NCBI GenBank assembly: GCA_965228125.1
Contig: OZ245791.1
Location: forward strand, 1 to 64,000
Direction of reading: 5' to 3'
Source: GWF2-38-69 sp965228125
GTDB taxonomy: Bacteria; Verrucomicrobiota; Lentisphaeria; Victivallales; GWF2-38-69
DNA length: 64,000 nucleotides
Shown here: in pieces, positions 33,780 to 43,235 of the stretch
How the letters are laid out: each line of letters begins with the position of its first letter
How positions within the stretch are numbered: the first letter of the stretch is position 1
Position numbers and translations under genes: made by a program
The notes under the pieces: generated by a model
What the model saw: the letters and a program-made list of their open reading frames with translations, nothing else
Databases searched by the model: none
Told to the model about the DNA's origin: nothing

Positions 33780-35222
33780 TTATTTCATACCAACTAGATA
33801 TTCCCAGTCGGGAACCAGTTTTTTTTCTATAAGAAACAAAGTAGGCTGACGGAAAACTACCTGCCTTGGCACATATCCTCCCAAGAAGTTGCCAAACCAA
33901 CTGTCTCCCACCAGAATCCATACATAATCCTCAAGATTGAATACAAGGTATCTATTTGGCCAATATATGGTATTCTGGTTAAATATCCTTTCATCCCCTG
34001 CCGGCACGCCTTTCTTCTCGATAAACTGATTTATCAACGATGCCGCGCAGCCCCCAAATGGATTTAAGTTGTTGCCTTCATAAGAGAAAAGCCGCAAACT
34101 GCACAAGGCCTTCCAGTCTTTTCCTTCTCTTCCAACCCTGCTCATTAAAGTCATTTCACCCTTTCTTGACTTTGGATTCCTGCTAAATAAGGATGACTCA
34201 ACTGTACCCCATGGCAAGATAACATGCCCTCTGATCTTATCCGCTTCCAGATTATTATCAGGGCTGGAAACCCAAATGTCAAAACTGGTAAAATTAACAA
34301 TGGTTATACACGCAGGATAATCACCTCCGTTGAAACTGCACATCGCATCATTAACCAACAAAAATTTATCTCCATAGTCTAATTCTGAATCTGTACTTAT
34401 CTCTTTCCCGCTAGGGTCAATAATAAGAGATAGGCCTTCACGGGAAACCATTGCTCCCTTATCCGTAAAATTCCCTGCAAAATCGTAACTCGGTTTTATC
34501 GCAAACTTTCCTTCAGGATTGATATACCCCCATTTATTATCAACTTTTACAGCAGCCAAGCCTTTTGAGAAGTGCTCCGCTTTTTCAAAACTGCATGGAA
34601 CAACAAGTCTTCCCTCATGATTGACATATCCCCATTTTCCTTCGCTTTTTACAGCGGCGAAACCTTCTGTAAAACTCTTGGCGTCGTCATACTGGGGTTT
34701 GATGGCATAAATTCCAGCTGGAGTTATATAGCCGTATGATTTTAGCTGTCCTGTTTCCGATACTGCCGCAAGACTTTCATTGATCCTGTGAGCGTCAGTA
34801 TATTTAAAATCGGCTGCTTTCTTGCCTTTAGAGTCTATGAACCCCCACTTATTGTCTATAAGGACAGGCGCCAATCCTTCGGAAAACGCTCTAACATTTT
34901 TATAGACAGGCTGAATGACTATTTTTCCTGAATTATCTATAAACCCCCATTCCCCGGATATTTTGATCTGTCCTAAACCTTCTGTAAAATCTCTGGTCTG
35001 CTGGAAGTATGGAGCTATGATCACATTTCCCTTCAAATCGGAAAAGCCCCATCCATTGTCTATTCTTACAGCTTTTAAATTCACAGCACTTTCAATATAG
35101 TCTTCCGGAAAGGGGTTCTGCTCATTCACAACGGTTTTCTCTTCTGAATACAAATATCCGCAAAGAGCTGAACACAGAAGCAAAATGAAGAGCGCCTTTT
35201 TCCTGTTTGATGAATAACTCAT
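33780..35222 (-). CDS. Secreted WG-repeat protein
   Basis: 480 aa from MSYSSNRKKALFILLL, which follows AGGGAGGGAT; a longer frame to 35282 lacks a ribosome binding site. After the signal peptide come about six WG repeats of ~45-50 residues (GWGFSDLKGNVIIAPYF, EWGFIDNSGKIVIQPVY, KWGYVNHEGRLVVPCSF, KWGYINPEGKFAIKPSY and others). WG repeats form beta-propeller-like domains of unknown ligand. The C-terminal ~190 residues are not repetitive and I do not recognise them. Confidence 0.8.
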   Translation of the reverse strand: MSYSSNRKKALFILLLCSALCGYLYSEEKTVVNEQNPFPEDYIESAVNLKAVRIDNGWGFSDLKGNVIIAPYFQQTRDFTEGLGQIKISGEWGFIDNSGKIVIQPVYKNVRAFSEGLAPVLIDNKWGFIDSKGKKAADFKYTDAHRINESLAAVSETGQLKSYGYITPAGIYAIKPQYDDAKSFTEGFAAVKSEGKWGYVNHEGRLVVPCSFEKAEHFSKGLAAVKVDNKWGYINPEGKFAIKPSYDFAGNFTDKGAMVSREGLSLIIDPSGKEISTDSELDYGDKFLLVNDAMCSFNGGDYPACITIVNFTSFDIWVSSPDNNLEADKIRGHVILPWGTVESSLFSRNPKSRKGEMTLMSRVGREGKDWKALCSLRLFSYEGNNLNPFGGCAASLINQFIEKKGVPAGDERIFNQNTIYWPNRYLVFNLEDYVWILVGDSWFGNFLGGYVPRQVVFRQPTLFLIEKKLVPDWEYLVGMK

Positions 35223-35306
35223 ATATCCCTCCCTGTTAGTTTGTTCGATTGTGATTATATTATACTGTTCTTTCATGTTCATTAATCTGTTTCAAAATTC
35301 ATTGCT

Positions 35307-36251
35307 TTAGTTAAAAAGACAGATTGCATACAGGAGCGAAAATCCTACAGTCATCATAAGCGGCGTGTCCATTGAATGGGGAGCGACAGCTTCGACAAGC
35401 GTCATCACAGGCGGAATAAGAATAATAGCCGCGATGAATTGCGCTATGTGGTTAAATTCGCCGAAAAACATAAAAGTAAAGACAATTCCGCTGATAAAAA
35501 CACATGCGCTGCCAGCGTAAGACCTGACATACTGTTTGCCCATTGACCATGAAGGCACAACATATTTCTTCTTCCCGAGATATATGCCTACAGGCTCAGC
35601 TAAACCATCGCCTATTCCTATTATAAAAATAATTATGAGTACAAGGTTGGGTTCTCCCAACTGTTCGAAGAGTTGTCTGAATACCGTCGCCAGAATCAGA
35701 CCCGGAAGAATGTTTCCCAATACTATCCATTTAAGAGTATTGGGTCTGTCTTCAGGGCGATCAAGGGAATTAAACTGGAGCATAAAAAATCTAGAATTTT
35801 CACGGATAGGTTTTATCAGAAGAAGGAAAATTAAAAGCACAAAAAGCGATTCCCAGATATGAGGTAGTATTCCTTTCGGGTGCGTACCTGCAGCAATGAG
35901 AGGCACAAGATAAGCAGCAAAATGCTGTAACTTCCTTGTGTAATTGACTTTGAACCAAGAATTCTTGCTTGATACTATATAGCCTTTTTTATCAGTTCTG
36001 CAGTAATAACGGCAGACGGCACCACCGGCAAGAGACATCAAAAGCATTACGGAGAGTTTCATAAAACAGAATCCAAAAAAATGGTACTGTGTCAGAAGAG
36101 AAGGCTGTATTTTCAGAGTTACCAGAAAAAGTAGAATTGCTGATACTGCCCAGCCGACCAGAAAAACCATATCAAAGGTCTTTTCCCATCTTTCTGCGTA
36201 ATCTCCGACATTCTCCCCCGGAAGAATCACATTATTGAGTGTAGTAATCAT
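35307..36251 (-). CDS. Dolichol/phytol-kinase-like integral membrane protein
   Basis: 314 aa from MITTLNNVILPGEN after AAGGAG. Seven or more hydrophobic segments. The motif of CTP-dependent polyprenol kinases and related cytidylyltransferases is visible: TRKLQHFAAYL, then GIGDGLAEPVGIYLGKKKY and SYAGSACVFISG near the C-terminal third. These enzymes phosphorylate isoprenoid alcohols or make CDP-lipids in the inner membrane. Substrate unknown. Its end is 85 bp from the WG-repeat gene; whether they share a transcript is unclear. Confidence 0.65.
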   Translation of the reverse strand: MITTLNNVILPGENVGDYAERWEKTFDMVFLVGWAVSAILLFLVTLKIQPSLLTQYHFFGFCFMKLSVMLLMSLAGGAVCRYYCRTDKKGYIVSSKNSWFKVNYTRKLQHFAAYLVPLIAAGTHPKGILPHIWESLFVLLIFLLLIKPIRENSRFFMLQFNSLDRPEDRPNTLKWIVLGNILPGLILATVFRQLFEQLGEPNLVLIIIFIIGIGDGLAEPVGIYLGKKKYVVPSWSMGKQYVRSYAGSACVFISGIVFTFMFFGEFNHIAQFIAAIILIPPVMTLVEAVAPHSMDTPLMMTVGFSLLYAICLFN

Positions 36252-36463
36252 AGCTTCTTCTCCTTTTATATTGTTATTCATTTTCTCGTCTTAAAACTAT
36301 TTCATTTGCCTTTGCCAATTATTATAGATCAATAAGTTAGGAGAAGGACAAAAAAGTTTTATTATGTGTTTTTAGGAAATATTTATGTTTCCTCTAAGGA
36401 CAATACTGTTTCGCTTGAGTATACTTACTAAAAAAGAGATATAGCTGGGGAGAGCGCTGAAGA

Positions 36464-37879
36464 ATGCAATTCTACTCGGATAAACTTAGAGAAATAAGAA
36501 AACATTCGAAACTGTCGGTCAATTATTTAGTCAGCAAATTAAACATAAGCCGGAAGACATACTGGATGTGGGAGAATGGAAGCAGAGTTCCGAATGAGTC
36601 AAATATAAGAACTTTAGCAAAAATTCTCAATTCCAATATATCAGAACTGTCTGACCTGAAATCTGAAGCTCCTATCTCAAAAGACTCTCCTGACAAGACT
36701 CTTGCAAACGCATTATCTACTCCCGATACACTTTACAGCGACATACTAAGTTCACTTTATAAACTCAATACTCAGTTAAAACACAGCCACACGATTGTAA
36801 GATCGTTTATGAACTCGGTAAAAGTTCTGCTCTATGTTAAAGACCTGAACCTAAAGTATGTAAATGTAAATGATTATTTCAGGGAATTTTACAGAATCGG
36901 AACTGATGAAATATGCAAAGGGAAAACTGATTCGGCTTTCTTTTCGGCTTCTGAAGCGGTCAGTAATTCAGACGAAGACCAGAGAGTCATAAGAGCCGGC
37001 GAAATAATACAGAATGTGGAAAACTACATTCCCGGAACGAGAAAGAAAAAATGGGGGCTGATCTCCAAATATCCTCTCTACGATTCAGACTCAAAAATAC
37101 AGGGCGTAGTGGGAACAATAGTTGACATAACAGACCTGAAAAATTCCGAACAGAAGAATGCCCTTTTAAAAGAAGTCATTGATCAGATGAGCGACTGCAT
37201 CTGGATAGCCACTCTGGACGAAGGTCATGAAGAGCTTCAGTATGTAAATAATTCCGTGATTAATTATTTCGGTTGCTCGAAGGAAGAAGTTTTCAAAAAC
37301 CAGTACATCTACAAAGATGCAATCATCCCCGAAGACAAAGAGAAATATGAATCTTTCCTTAAATGCAGGGATTATCCAAAAAGCGTTGAATACAAGATTC
37401 GAAGAATAAATGACGGAACGGAACTAATACTACAGGAAACAGCTTATCTCAACAGAGGAGTTAACTACTGCATTATCAAAGACATCACCTTGGGAAAAAA
37501 GAATCTGGAACTGATGGGACTGTTAAAGTTTATGATAGACAACTTCACTGAAAGCCTTGTTTTAATTAATCTTTCCACAAGGAAATATTTATATATAAAC
37601 GATGCAAGGGAGAAGCTTTATGAAAGAAAAACTGAAGAGTTTTTCAGCAAGGATATGGACTATTGGTTAAACCATTGTGTCCATCCGGAAGATAAAGCCC
37701 CAATAGAATTCCTTATTTCCGAGGCGAAAGTTGATAAACCGCTCTTCTATAAACTCAGAATCGTTACTCCTTCTGGCAATGTAAAATTCATCATGCAAAA
37801 AACTACTTTCAAGGAAATAAATGGACAGCTTTTTGCCCTAAGCATCGACTACCTGGCAGACGAGCAGAAATACCTCTAA
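36464..37879 (+). CDS. XRE-type HTH regulator with PAS domains
   Basis: 471 aa. Residues ~5-62 are an XRE/Cro helix-turn-helix (LREIRKHSKLSVNYLVSKLN, RKTYWMWENGSRVPNESNIR). Three PAS-like regions follow at about 110-220, 235-345 and 355-470; the first ends with the GVVGTIVDITDLK signature. No kinase, GGDEF or phosphatase output exists, so DNA binding is the output and PAS the input. Such XRE-PAS fusions are rare compared with PAS-kinases. The gene lies between the two hut blocks and reads opposite to them. Confidence 0.8.
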   Translation: MQFYSDKLREIRKHSKLSVNYLVSKLNISRKTYWMWENGSRVPNESNIRTLAKILNSNISELSDLKSEAPISKDSPDKTLANALSTPDTLYSDILSSLYKLNTQLKHSHTIVRSFMNSVKVLLYVKDLNLKYVNVNDYFREFYRIGTDEICKGKTDSAFFSASEAVSNSDEDQRVIRAGEIIQNVENYIPGTRKKKWGLISKYPLYDSDSKIQGVVGTIVDITDLKNSEQKNALLKEVIDQMSDCIWIATLDEGHEELQYVNNSVINYFGCSKEEVFKNQYIYKDAIIPEDKEKYESFLKCRDYPKSVEYKIRRINDGTELILQETAYLNRGVNYCIIKDITLGKKNLELMGLLKFMIDNFTESLVLINLSTRKYLYINDAREKLYERKTEEFFSKDMDYWLNHCVHPEDKAPIEFLISEAKVDKPLFYKLRIVTPSGNVKFIMQKTTFKEINGQLFALSIDYLADEQKYL

Positions 37880-37897
37880 ACATCTTCTGGAACATAA

Positions 37898-39832
37898 TCA
37901 CTTCCTTTTCAAAATCAGAAGAGTAATATCGTCAAATCTGTTATTCTCTTCGAATTCCAATACTTTTTTAACCAGAGAGTCGCCAGCTTGATTTATATTT
38001 TCAATCCCTTCTAGGACAAAATGTTCTATAACAGCATCATCTCCGAACTGGTTGAAATTTTTGTTTTCAGCTTCAACTACGCCATCAGTGTAAATCGCTA
38101 TTGCTTCGCCGGACCCAAGATTTACCTTTCCTTCAGAATAAGCCTCATCAGGAATTACGCCAAGGGCTTTATTTTTCAGAATCCCTTTAATTTCTATTTT
38201 GCCGTTAGAAAATATATGAAGGAAGTTGTGATGCCCTGCATTCGCATAAATCAACTCTCCGCTCCGTATGTCATAAAAGGCCAGGTAACATGTCACAAAC
38301 ATACATGAAGGATTTTCATCACAAATGAGCTTGTTTGCCAGTTGTAATACTTTTGCGGGAGAAAGTTGAGAAGTCAGTGAGCATACGTTCTTAATGGCAA
38401 ATTTGGCAATGGACATAAAGAATGCGGCAGGAACACCTTTCCCTGAAACATCTGCCACAACGACAGCTAACTTATTGTTATCCAGATAGAAGATATCGTA
38501 AAAGTCTCCTGAAACATTTCTGGCTGGGACAAGCTTTGCATAAATCTCAAAAAGCTCGCTCCTGAATTTTTCATCAATAAGAGGAATAATTGACGATTGT
38601 AGAGCTGCAGCTATCTTTATCTCTGTTTCAACGCTTTCTTTCTCTGCTGTAGTCTTTCTAAGATTTTCAATATAGCTAATCAGAGATTTTCTCATCTCCT
38701 CAAAAGCCCTTGTCAATATTCCTGCCTCATCATGAGTGGGAATAACGGTTATTTCCGTATCAAGTTTTCCGGTTCCTATTATCTTAACTGAATAAGCAAG
38801 ATTCTTGAGCGGAGCTGTTAATTTGCGAACAATAGTAGTTATCAGCGTAATCAGGAAAAGAAGCCCTGCCACGCATATGAGCAGAATTTCTATATTCAGA
38901 TTCCTCAAGTCTTCCCTGAATTTATTGTCTGGAAAAAACACCACAAGAAACCATTCGCTAGGCCCGATTGGAGCATAATAGAACCACCCTGCCTTTTTTA
39001 TGCCTTCAAGATTCACATATTTAATGCCTTTTTTTCCCGTCAGTATTTCTCTTCCTAAGTCTGAGATAGCCTGGCTTTTGATTTTATCAGCATATTCAAA
39101 AAATGTTTGTCCACAAATGAATTCCGAAAGTAAGACAGATTTAGGAGAAAAAAGAATCTTGCCGTTTGCAGAGAGAATTAAGGAGTATCCCATTCCAAAA
39201 GAGTTGACTTCTTCTAGCAGGGAACTGAGCCAATCCAGAGAAATATCCACCAGAGCAATACCTTTGAGTTCTTTATTTTCATCGGCATTTATGAAGAAAG
39301 GAATGGAATATGTTATCATCATTACATTTCCGATATCTTTATTGATATAAGGTTCTGTCCAGCATGGTTCTTTTGTTGCTGCCGGTAAGGAATACCATGG
39401 CAGTTGGGTATAATCCTTAAGGCCATTAAACTCATTCAGAAAGTTAACTCCTTCTTTTTCTCTATAAGCGTAGGGCGAATAAAACTTCATTTTGGGATCA
39501 TAGGCATATGGAGCAAAAGTAATAGAAGCCCCAAAAATTTCAGGATGCGTCTGGACTACAGAGAAAAGAGAGTCTTGAATTCTTCTTTGAGATGGGGTGC
39601 GTTTCCCTATTAGTACAGAAAGAGTTTTAGTAACAGTCTCAGCAGATATAAGGATGTTTTCGATATTTTGGGCCGTCATCTGTCCGATAATCTCTATGTC
39701 ATCCTGAGTTTCTGCAGTCATTAGTTTTCGGGTGGAACTGTAATTTAAAAACAGGGTGCAGAGAAGAACAAGCCCGCTCACGAGCAGTATTAAAATATTA
39801 AGTTTAAAAGCTAACCCGCGATATTTCAGCAT
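37898..39832 (-). CDS. Membrane sensor with SpoIIE-type PP2C phosphatase (first paralogue)
   Basis: 644 aa. A membrane helix at ~10-30, an extracytoplasmic dCache-like sensor (~40-300), a second helix (~305-330), HAMP (~330-385), then a SpoIIE/RsbU phosphatase domain (VSGDFYDIFYLDNNKLAVVVADVSGKGVPAAFF, IYTDGVVEAEN, FDDITLLIL) with the metal-binding Asp residues. It would dephosphorylate an anti-sigma-factor antagonist in a partner-switching system. It begins 29 bp after hutU on the same strand, so it may be co-transcribed with hutH-hutU. A paralogue lies at 58284. Confidence 0.88.
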   Translation of the reverse strand: MLKYRGLAFKLNILILLVSGLVLLCTLFLNYSSTRKLMTAETQDDIEIIGQMTAQNIENILISAETVTKTLSVLIGKRTPSQRRIQDSLFSVVQTHPEIFGASITFAPYAYDPKMKFYSPYAYREKEGVNFLNEFNGLKDYTQLPWYSLPAATKEPCWTEPYINKDIGNVMMITYSIPFFINADENKELKGIALVDISLDWLSSLLEEVNSFGMGYSLILSANGKILFSPKSVLLSEFICGQTFFEYADKIKSQAISDLGREILTGKKGIKYVNLEGIKKAGWFYYAPIGPSEWFLVVFFPDNKFREDLRNLNIEILLICVAGLLFLITLITTIVRKLTAPLKNLAYSVKIIGTGKLDTEITVIPTHDEAGILTRAFEEMRKSLISYIENLRKTTAEKESVETEIKIAAALQSSIIPLIDEKFRSELFEIYAKLVPARNVSGDFYDIFYLDNNKLAVVVADVSGKGVPAAFFMSIAKFAIKNVCSLTSQLSPAKVLQLANKLICDENPSCMFVTCYLAFYDIRSGELIYANAGHHNFLHIFSNGKIEIKGILKNKALGVIPDEAYSEGKVNLGSGEAIAIYTDGVVEAENKNFNQFGDDAVIEHFVLEGIENINQAGDSLVKKVLEFEENNRFDDITLLILKRK

Positions 39833-39861
39833 AAACTTTTACTCCATATATCTTGCTGATC

Positions 39862-41556
39862 CTACACTGTAATTCCCGGTATTTTCACACCCTTCTTTCT
39901 TGCACAATCCATTGCTATTTCATATCCGGCATCAGCATGTCTGAATATTCCGAAAGACGGGTCAACTGTCAATACTCTTTGTATCGCCTCTGCTTTAGCG
40001 TCAGTACCAGTAGCGACAATGACTTGCCCGCAATGGGTTGAGTTTCCGATGCCTACACCGCCGCCATTATGTAATGAAACCCAATCTGCTCCGCACACAG
40101 CATTTGACATAGCGCAAAGCAAAGGCCAGTCGGCTATAGCATCGCTTCCATCTTTCATGGCTTCGGTTTCTCTGTTAGGAGAAGCTACCGAACCGCAATC
40201 AAGATGATCCCTGCCTATAACAATAGGAGCCTTGAGAATACCATTTTTCACCATTTCGTTCATTCTCAAAGCAAACCTGTGCCTGTCCCCTAGCCCGAGC
40301 CAGCAAACTCTGTTTGGCAGTCCCCATTGAGGAACGGTTTTTTGGGCCAAAGTTATCCAGCGGTACAAAATTTTGTCTTCTGGAAACATTTCAAGCACCA
40401 ACTCATCGAGTTTGTCAATGTCTGAAACATCCCCGGAAAGAGCGGCCCAGCGATAGGGCCCGCGGCCTTCGCAGAAGAGCGGCCTGATATATTCCGGCAC
40501 AAATCCGGGATAAAGGAACTCTCCGTTTTCACCTCTTACTTTGAGCCCGCCTTTTTCGGCTTGTCCCCGCAGATTATTGCCGTAATCAAATGCGATAGCC
40601 CCTTTGGTTTGCATGTCTATTATTGCCTGGCAGTGTTTCTTTATTGATTCAAGCGATTGTCTTTTGTATTCCTGGGGGTCGGCTTTTCGCAGACTCATCT
40701 TCTCATCAAAATTCCCAACGGGAGCATAATCCATTAGATCGTGCGCAGAAGTCTGGTCTGTAACTATGTCAGGAATGATATTTCGTTTTACGAGTTCGGG
40801 TAGTACTTCAGCGCAATTGCCGACCAGCCCGATAGAGAGTGGTTTTTTCTTAGCTACTGCGTCTTTCATCCAGGCAATAGCCTCATCAAGAGAATAAGTC
40901 ATCTTGTCGCAATATCGTTCGTTGACTTTTCTTTTTACTCTTTCAGGGTCAACCTCGACATTTATTATCACGCCCTCATTCATTGTAACAGACAACGGCT
41001 GCGCTCCGCTCATTCCGCCAAGCCCGCCTGTTATCACCCATTTTCCTGCTAATGTTCCGCCGAAATATTTATCAGCGATTGCCGCCAGAGTTTGAAAAGT
41101 CCCTTGCAAAATACCCTGAGTCCCTATGTAAATCCAACTGCCGGCAGTCATTTGTCCATACATAGTAAGACCCATTGCATCGTACTTGTCGAAATTTTCC
41201 TGAGTTGACCACGCAGGAACAATGTTGCTGTTTGCGATTAATACTTTAGGGCTATTTCTATAGGTTCTGATTATCCCTACTGGTTTACCGGATTGTATAA
41301 GCAAAGTTTCATCTGAATCCAGATCGATCAGAGCTTTGACTATTTTGTTATATTCTCTCCAGTTTCTGGCTGCTCTTCCTGCTCCCCCGTAAACTATAAG
41401 CTGATCTGGGATTAACGCGTTTTCGGGATCCAGATTATTTTCAAGCATCCTTAAAGCTGCTTCAGCTTCCCATGTTTTTGCCCTTAACTGTGTGCCGCGC
41501 ATTGCTCTTATTGGTGAGGAAGGTTTTTCCTCCATGTACATAGGCCTTGATTGCAT
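39862..41556 (-). CDS. hutU: Urocanate hydratase
   Basis: 564 aa. NAD-dependent conversion of urocanate to imidazolone propionate, second step of histidine degradation. Recognised by VYGGAGRAARNWREY, the NAD-binding region ITGGLGGMSGAQPL, GLGDRHRFALRMNEMV, DHLDCGSVASPNRETE and the C-terminal HNGGGVGIGNSTHCGQ. Full length. GGGAGAG precedes the start. It is 19 bp downstream of hutH. Confidence 0.95.
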   Translation of the reverse strand: MQSRPMYMEEKPSSPIRAMRGTQLRAKTWEAEAALRMLENNLDPENALIPDQLIVYGGAGRAARNWREYNKIVKALIDLDSDETLLIQSGKPVGIIRTYRNSPKVLIANSNIVPAWSTQENFDKYDAMGLTMYGQMTAGSWIYIGTQGILQGTFQTLAAIADKYFGGTLAGKWVITGGLGGMSGAQPLSVTMNEGVIINVEVDPERVKRKVNERYCDKMTYSLDEAIAWMKDAVAKKKPLSIGLVGNCAEVLPELVKRNIIPDIVTDQTSAHDLMDYAPVGNFDEKMSLRKADPQEYKRQSLESIKKHCQAIIDMQTKGAIAFDYGNNLRGQAEKGGLKVRGENGEFLYPGFVPEYIRPLFCEGRGPYRWAALSGDVSDIDKLDELVLEMFPEDKILYRWITLAQKTVPQWGLPNRVCWLGLGDRHRFALRMNEMVKNGILKAPIVIGRDHLDCGSVASPNRETEAMKDGSDAIADWPLLCAMSNAVCGADWVSLHNGGGVGIGNSTHCGQVIVATGTDAKAEAIQRVLTVDPSFGIFRHADAGYEIAMDCARKKGVKIPGITV

Positions 41557-41575
41557 ACTTGCTACTCTCCCTTGC

Positions 41576-43093
41576 TTATTTTAATTTGACAACCTTTTCC
41601 ACAGCATTCAAAATCACGCTATCAACTATTAATTTTCTTGCAGTTTCCATGTCCTTATAAAGAATTCTGTCTTCGTCCATAAATGATATAAACTTTCTTA
41701 CCTCGTCTCTTGCTGCTTTAGTTCCGACGCCGGGTCTCATCGGCCAGAAATCAATCCCTTGAGCTGCTGTAAGAGCCTGTATGGCAACTACATTTTCCGT
41801 ATTGGCAATAATATCCAAAGCATGCCTGCAGGAAATTGTTCCCATGCTTACATGATCTTCCTGCCCTGCGGAAGTAGGTATTGAGTCAACACTGGCAGGA
41901 TGGGCAAGCACTTTATTTTCAGAGACAAGCGCAGCTGCTGTATATTGGGCAATCATAAAGCCGGAATTCAAACCGCCATCCTTGCTAAGGAATGCAGGTA
42001 AACCTGACTTATAAGGATTTACCAGCCTGTCAATCAGCCTTTCGGTTATGTTCGCAAGTTCCGAAATGGCCATACCAAGATAATCCAGGGCCAGGGCCAG
42101 AGGTTCTCCGTGAAAATTACCTCCTGAAATAGCCTCATTTTTATCGGCGAAAATAAGAGGGTTGTCATTGGCCGAATTGATCTCTATACTCAAAACGCTT
42201 TCTACATAGTTTATAGCATCCAGCACAGCGCCTGTTACCTGAGGATAACAGCGCAAAGTATAGGCATCCTGAACTTTTGAGCAATCCCTATGAGAGCTGA
42301 TTATCTCGCTTTCAGCAAGCAAGTTACGCAAATTTTCCGCCACAGCTACTTGTCCGGCATGAGGTCTTAGGGCATGTATTCTTTCGTCAAAAGCTTTTGT
42401 TGTTCCTTTAAGGGCTTCCACGCTCATTGCGGTAGCAATCTGTGCGTTCTTTATCAGCCGTTTAGCTTTATAAACCGACAAACATCCCAGCGACGCCATA
42501 GCCTGAGTCCCGTTTGTCAATCCAAGCCCTTCCTTAGCCTTTAAAACAACAGGTTCAATGCCTTTTTTGAGAAGCACGCCTCTTGATGGAAATCTCTTCC
42601 CGCCTATAAGGCATTCCCCCTCCCCTACAATCGCAAGAGCAAGATGAGCCAATGGTGCCAAATCGCCACTGGCTCCCACTGATCCCTGTGAAGGAATATA
42701 TGGATATATTCTTTTGTTCAGCAATGCAATTAATGTATTTATGACGCTCAACCTGACCCCAGAATATCCCTTTGCCAAAGCATTAATTCTCAGAAGGATT
42801 ATTCCTCTGACAACTTCTTCTGAAAAAGGGGCGCCGACACCTACAGAGTGGCTTCTGACAAGGTTTATCTGAAGTTTTTCAGCATCACTCGGATTTATTG
42901 TCTTATTGGCCAAATCCCCGAAACCTGTGGTAATCCCATAAACAATTTTGCCAGACTTTACCAGTCGTTCGACACAATCGCTTGATTCTTTTATAAGCCT
43001 CTCTGCCTCAGGGCATAGAACAACTTCTTCGAAACTCAGAGCTACATTAAACACATCCTCTATCTTGAGAGTGTTCCCGTCTATAATAACCAT
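41576..43093 (-). CDS. hutH: Histidine ammonia-lyase
   Basis: 505 aa. GSVGASGDLAPLAHLAL contains the Ala-Ser-Gly that cyclises into the MIO electrophile. YGITTGFGDLANK and ENKVLAHPASVDSIPTSAGQEDHVSMG are also typical of HutH. It removes ammonia from histidine to give urocanate. First gene of hutH-hutU; the leader carries a hairpin (43153-43176). Confidence 0.95.
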   Translation of the reverse strand: MVIIDGNTLKIEDVFNVALSFEEVVLCPEAERLIKESSDCVERLVKSGKIVYGITTGFGDLANKTINPSDAEKLQINLVRSHSVGVGAPFSEEVVRGIILLRINALAKGYSGVRLSVINTLIALLNKRIYPYIPSQGSVGASGDLAPLAHLALAIVGEGECLIGGKRFPSRGVLLKKGIEPVVLKAKEGLGLTNGTQAMASLGCLSVYKAKRLIKNAQIATAMSVEALKGTTKAFDERIHALRPHAGQVAVAENLRNLLAESEIISSHRDCSKVQDAYTLRCYPQVTGAVLDAINYVESVLSIEINSANDNPLIFADKNEAISGGNFHGEPLALALDYLGMAISELANITERLIDRLVNPYKSGLPAFLSKDGGLNSGFMIAQYTAAALVSENKVLAHPASVDSIPTSAGQEDHVSMGTISCRHALDIIANTENVVAIQALTAAQGIDFWPMRPGVGTKAARDEVRKFISFMDEDRILYKDMETARKLIVDSVILNAVEKVVKLK

Positions 43094-43152
43094 AAATCCC
43101 CCACTCCTTACTTTTTTAGGTTGTAGAATTTTCTAAAGATACATGGCAAGAA

Positions 43153-43176
43153 AAATGATTGCAACAACAATCATTT
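43153..43176. promoter_or_regulatory. Hairpin in the hutH leader / divergent intergenic region
   Basis: AAATGATTG-CAACAA-CAATCATTT, a 9-bp perfect inverted repeat 60 bp before hutH. On the minus strand it is followed by TTC, with no long U-run. It could be an operator for a hut regulator or an RNA attenuator. Confidence 0.45.
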
Positions 43177-43197
43177 CTTTAAAAAATAATTTACCAA

Positions 43198-43206
43198 TGT
43201 TATAAT
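43198..43206 (+). promoter_or_regulatory. Extended -10 for the PfkB gene
   Basis: TGTTATAAT, about 30 nt upstream of the PfkB-family start codon. Confidence 0.5.
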
Positions 43207-43235
43207 TTTTTAACAGTCAAAAGAAAAAGGCGGGA

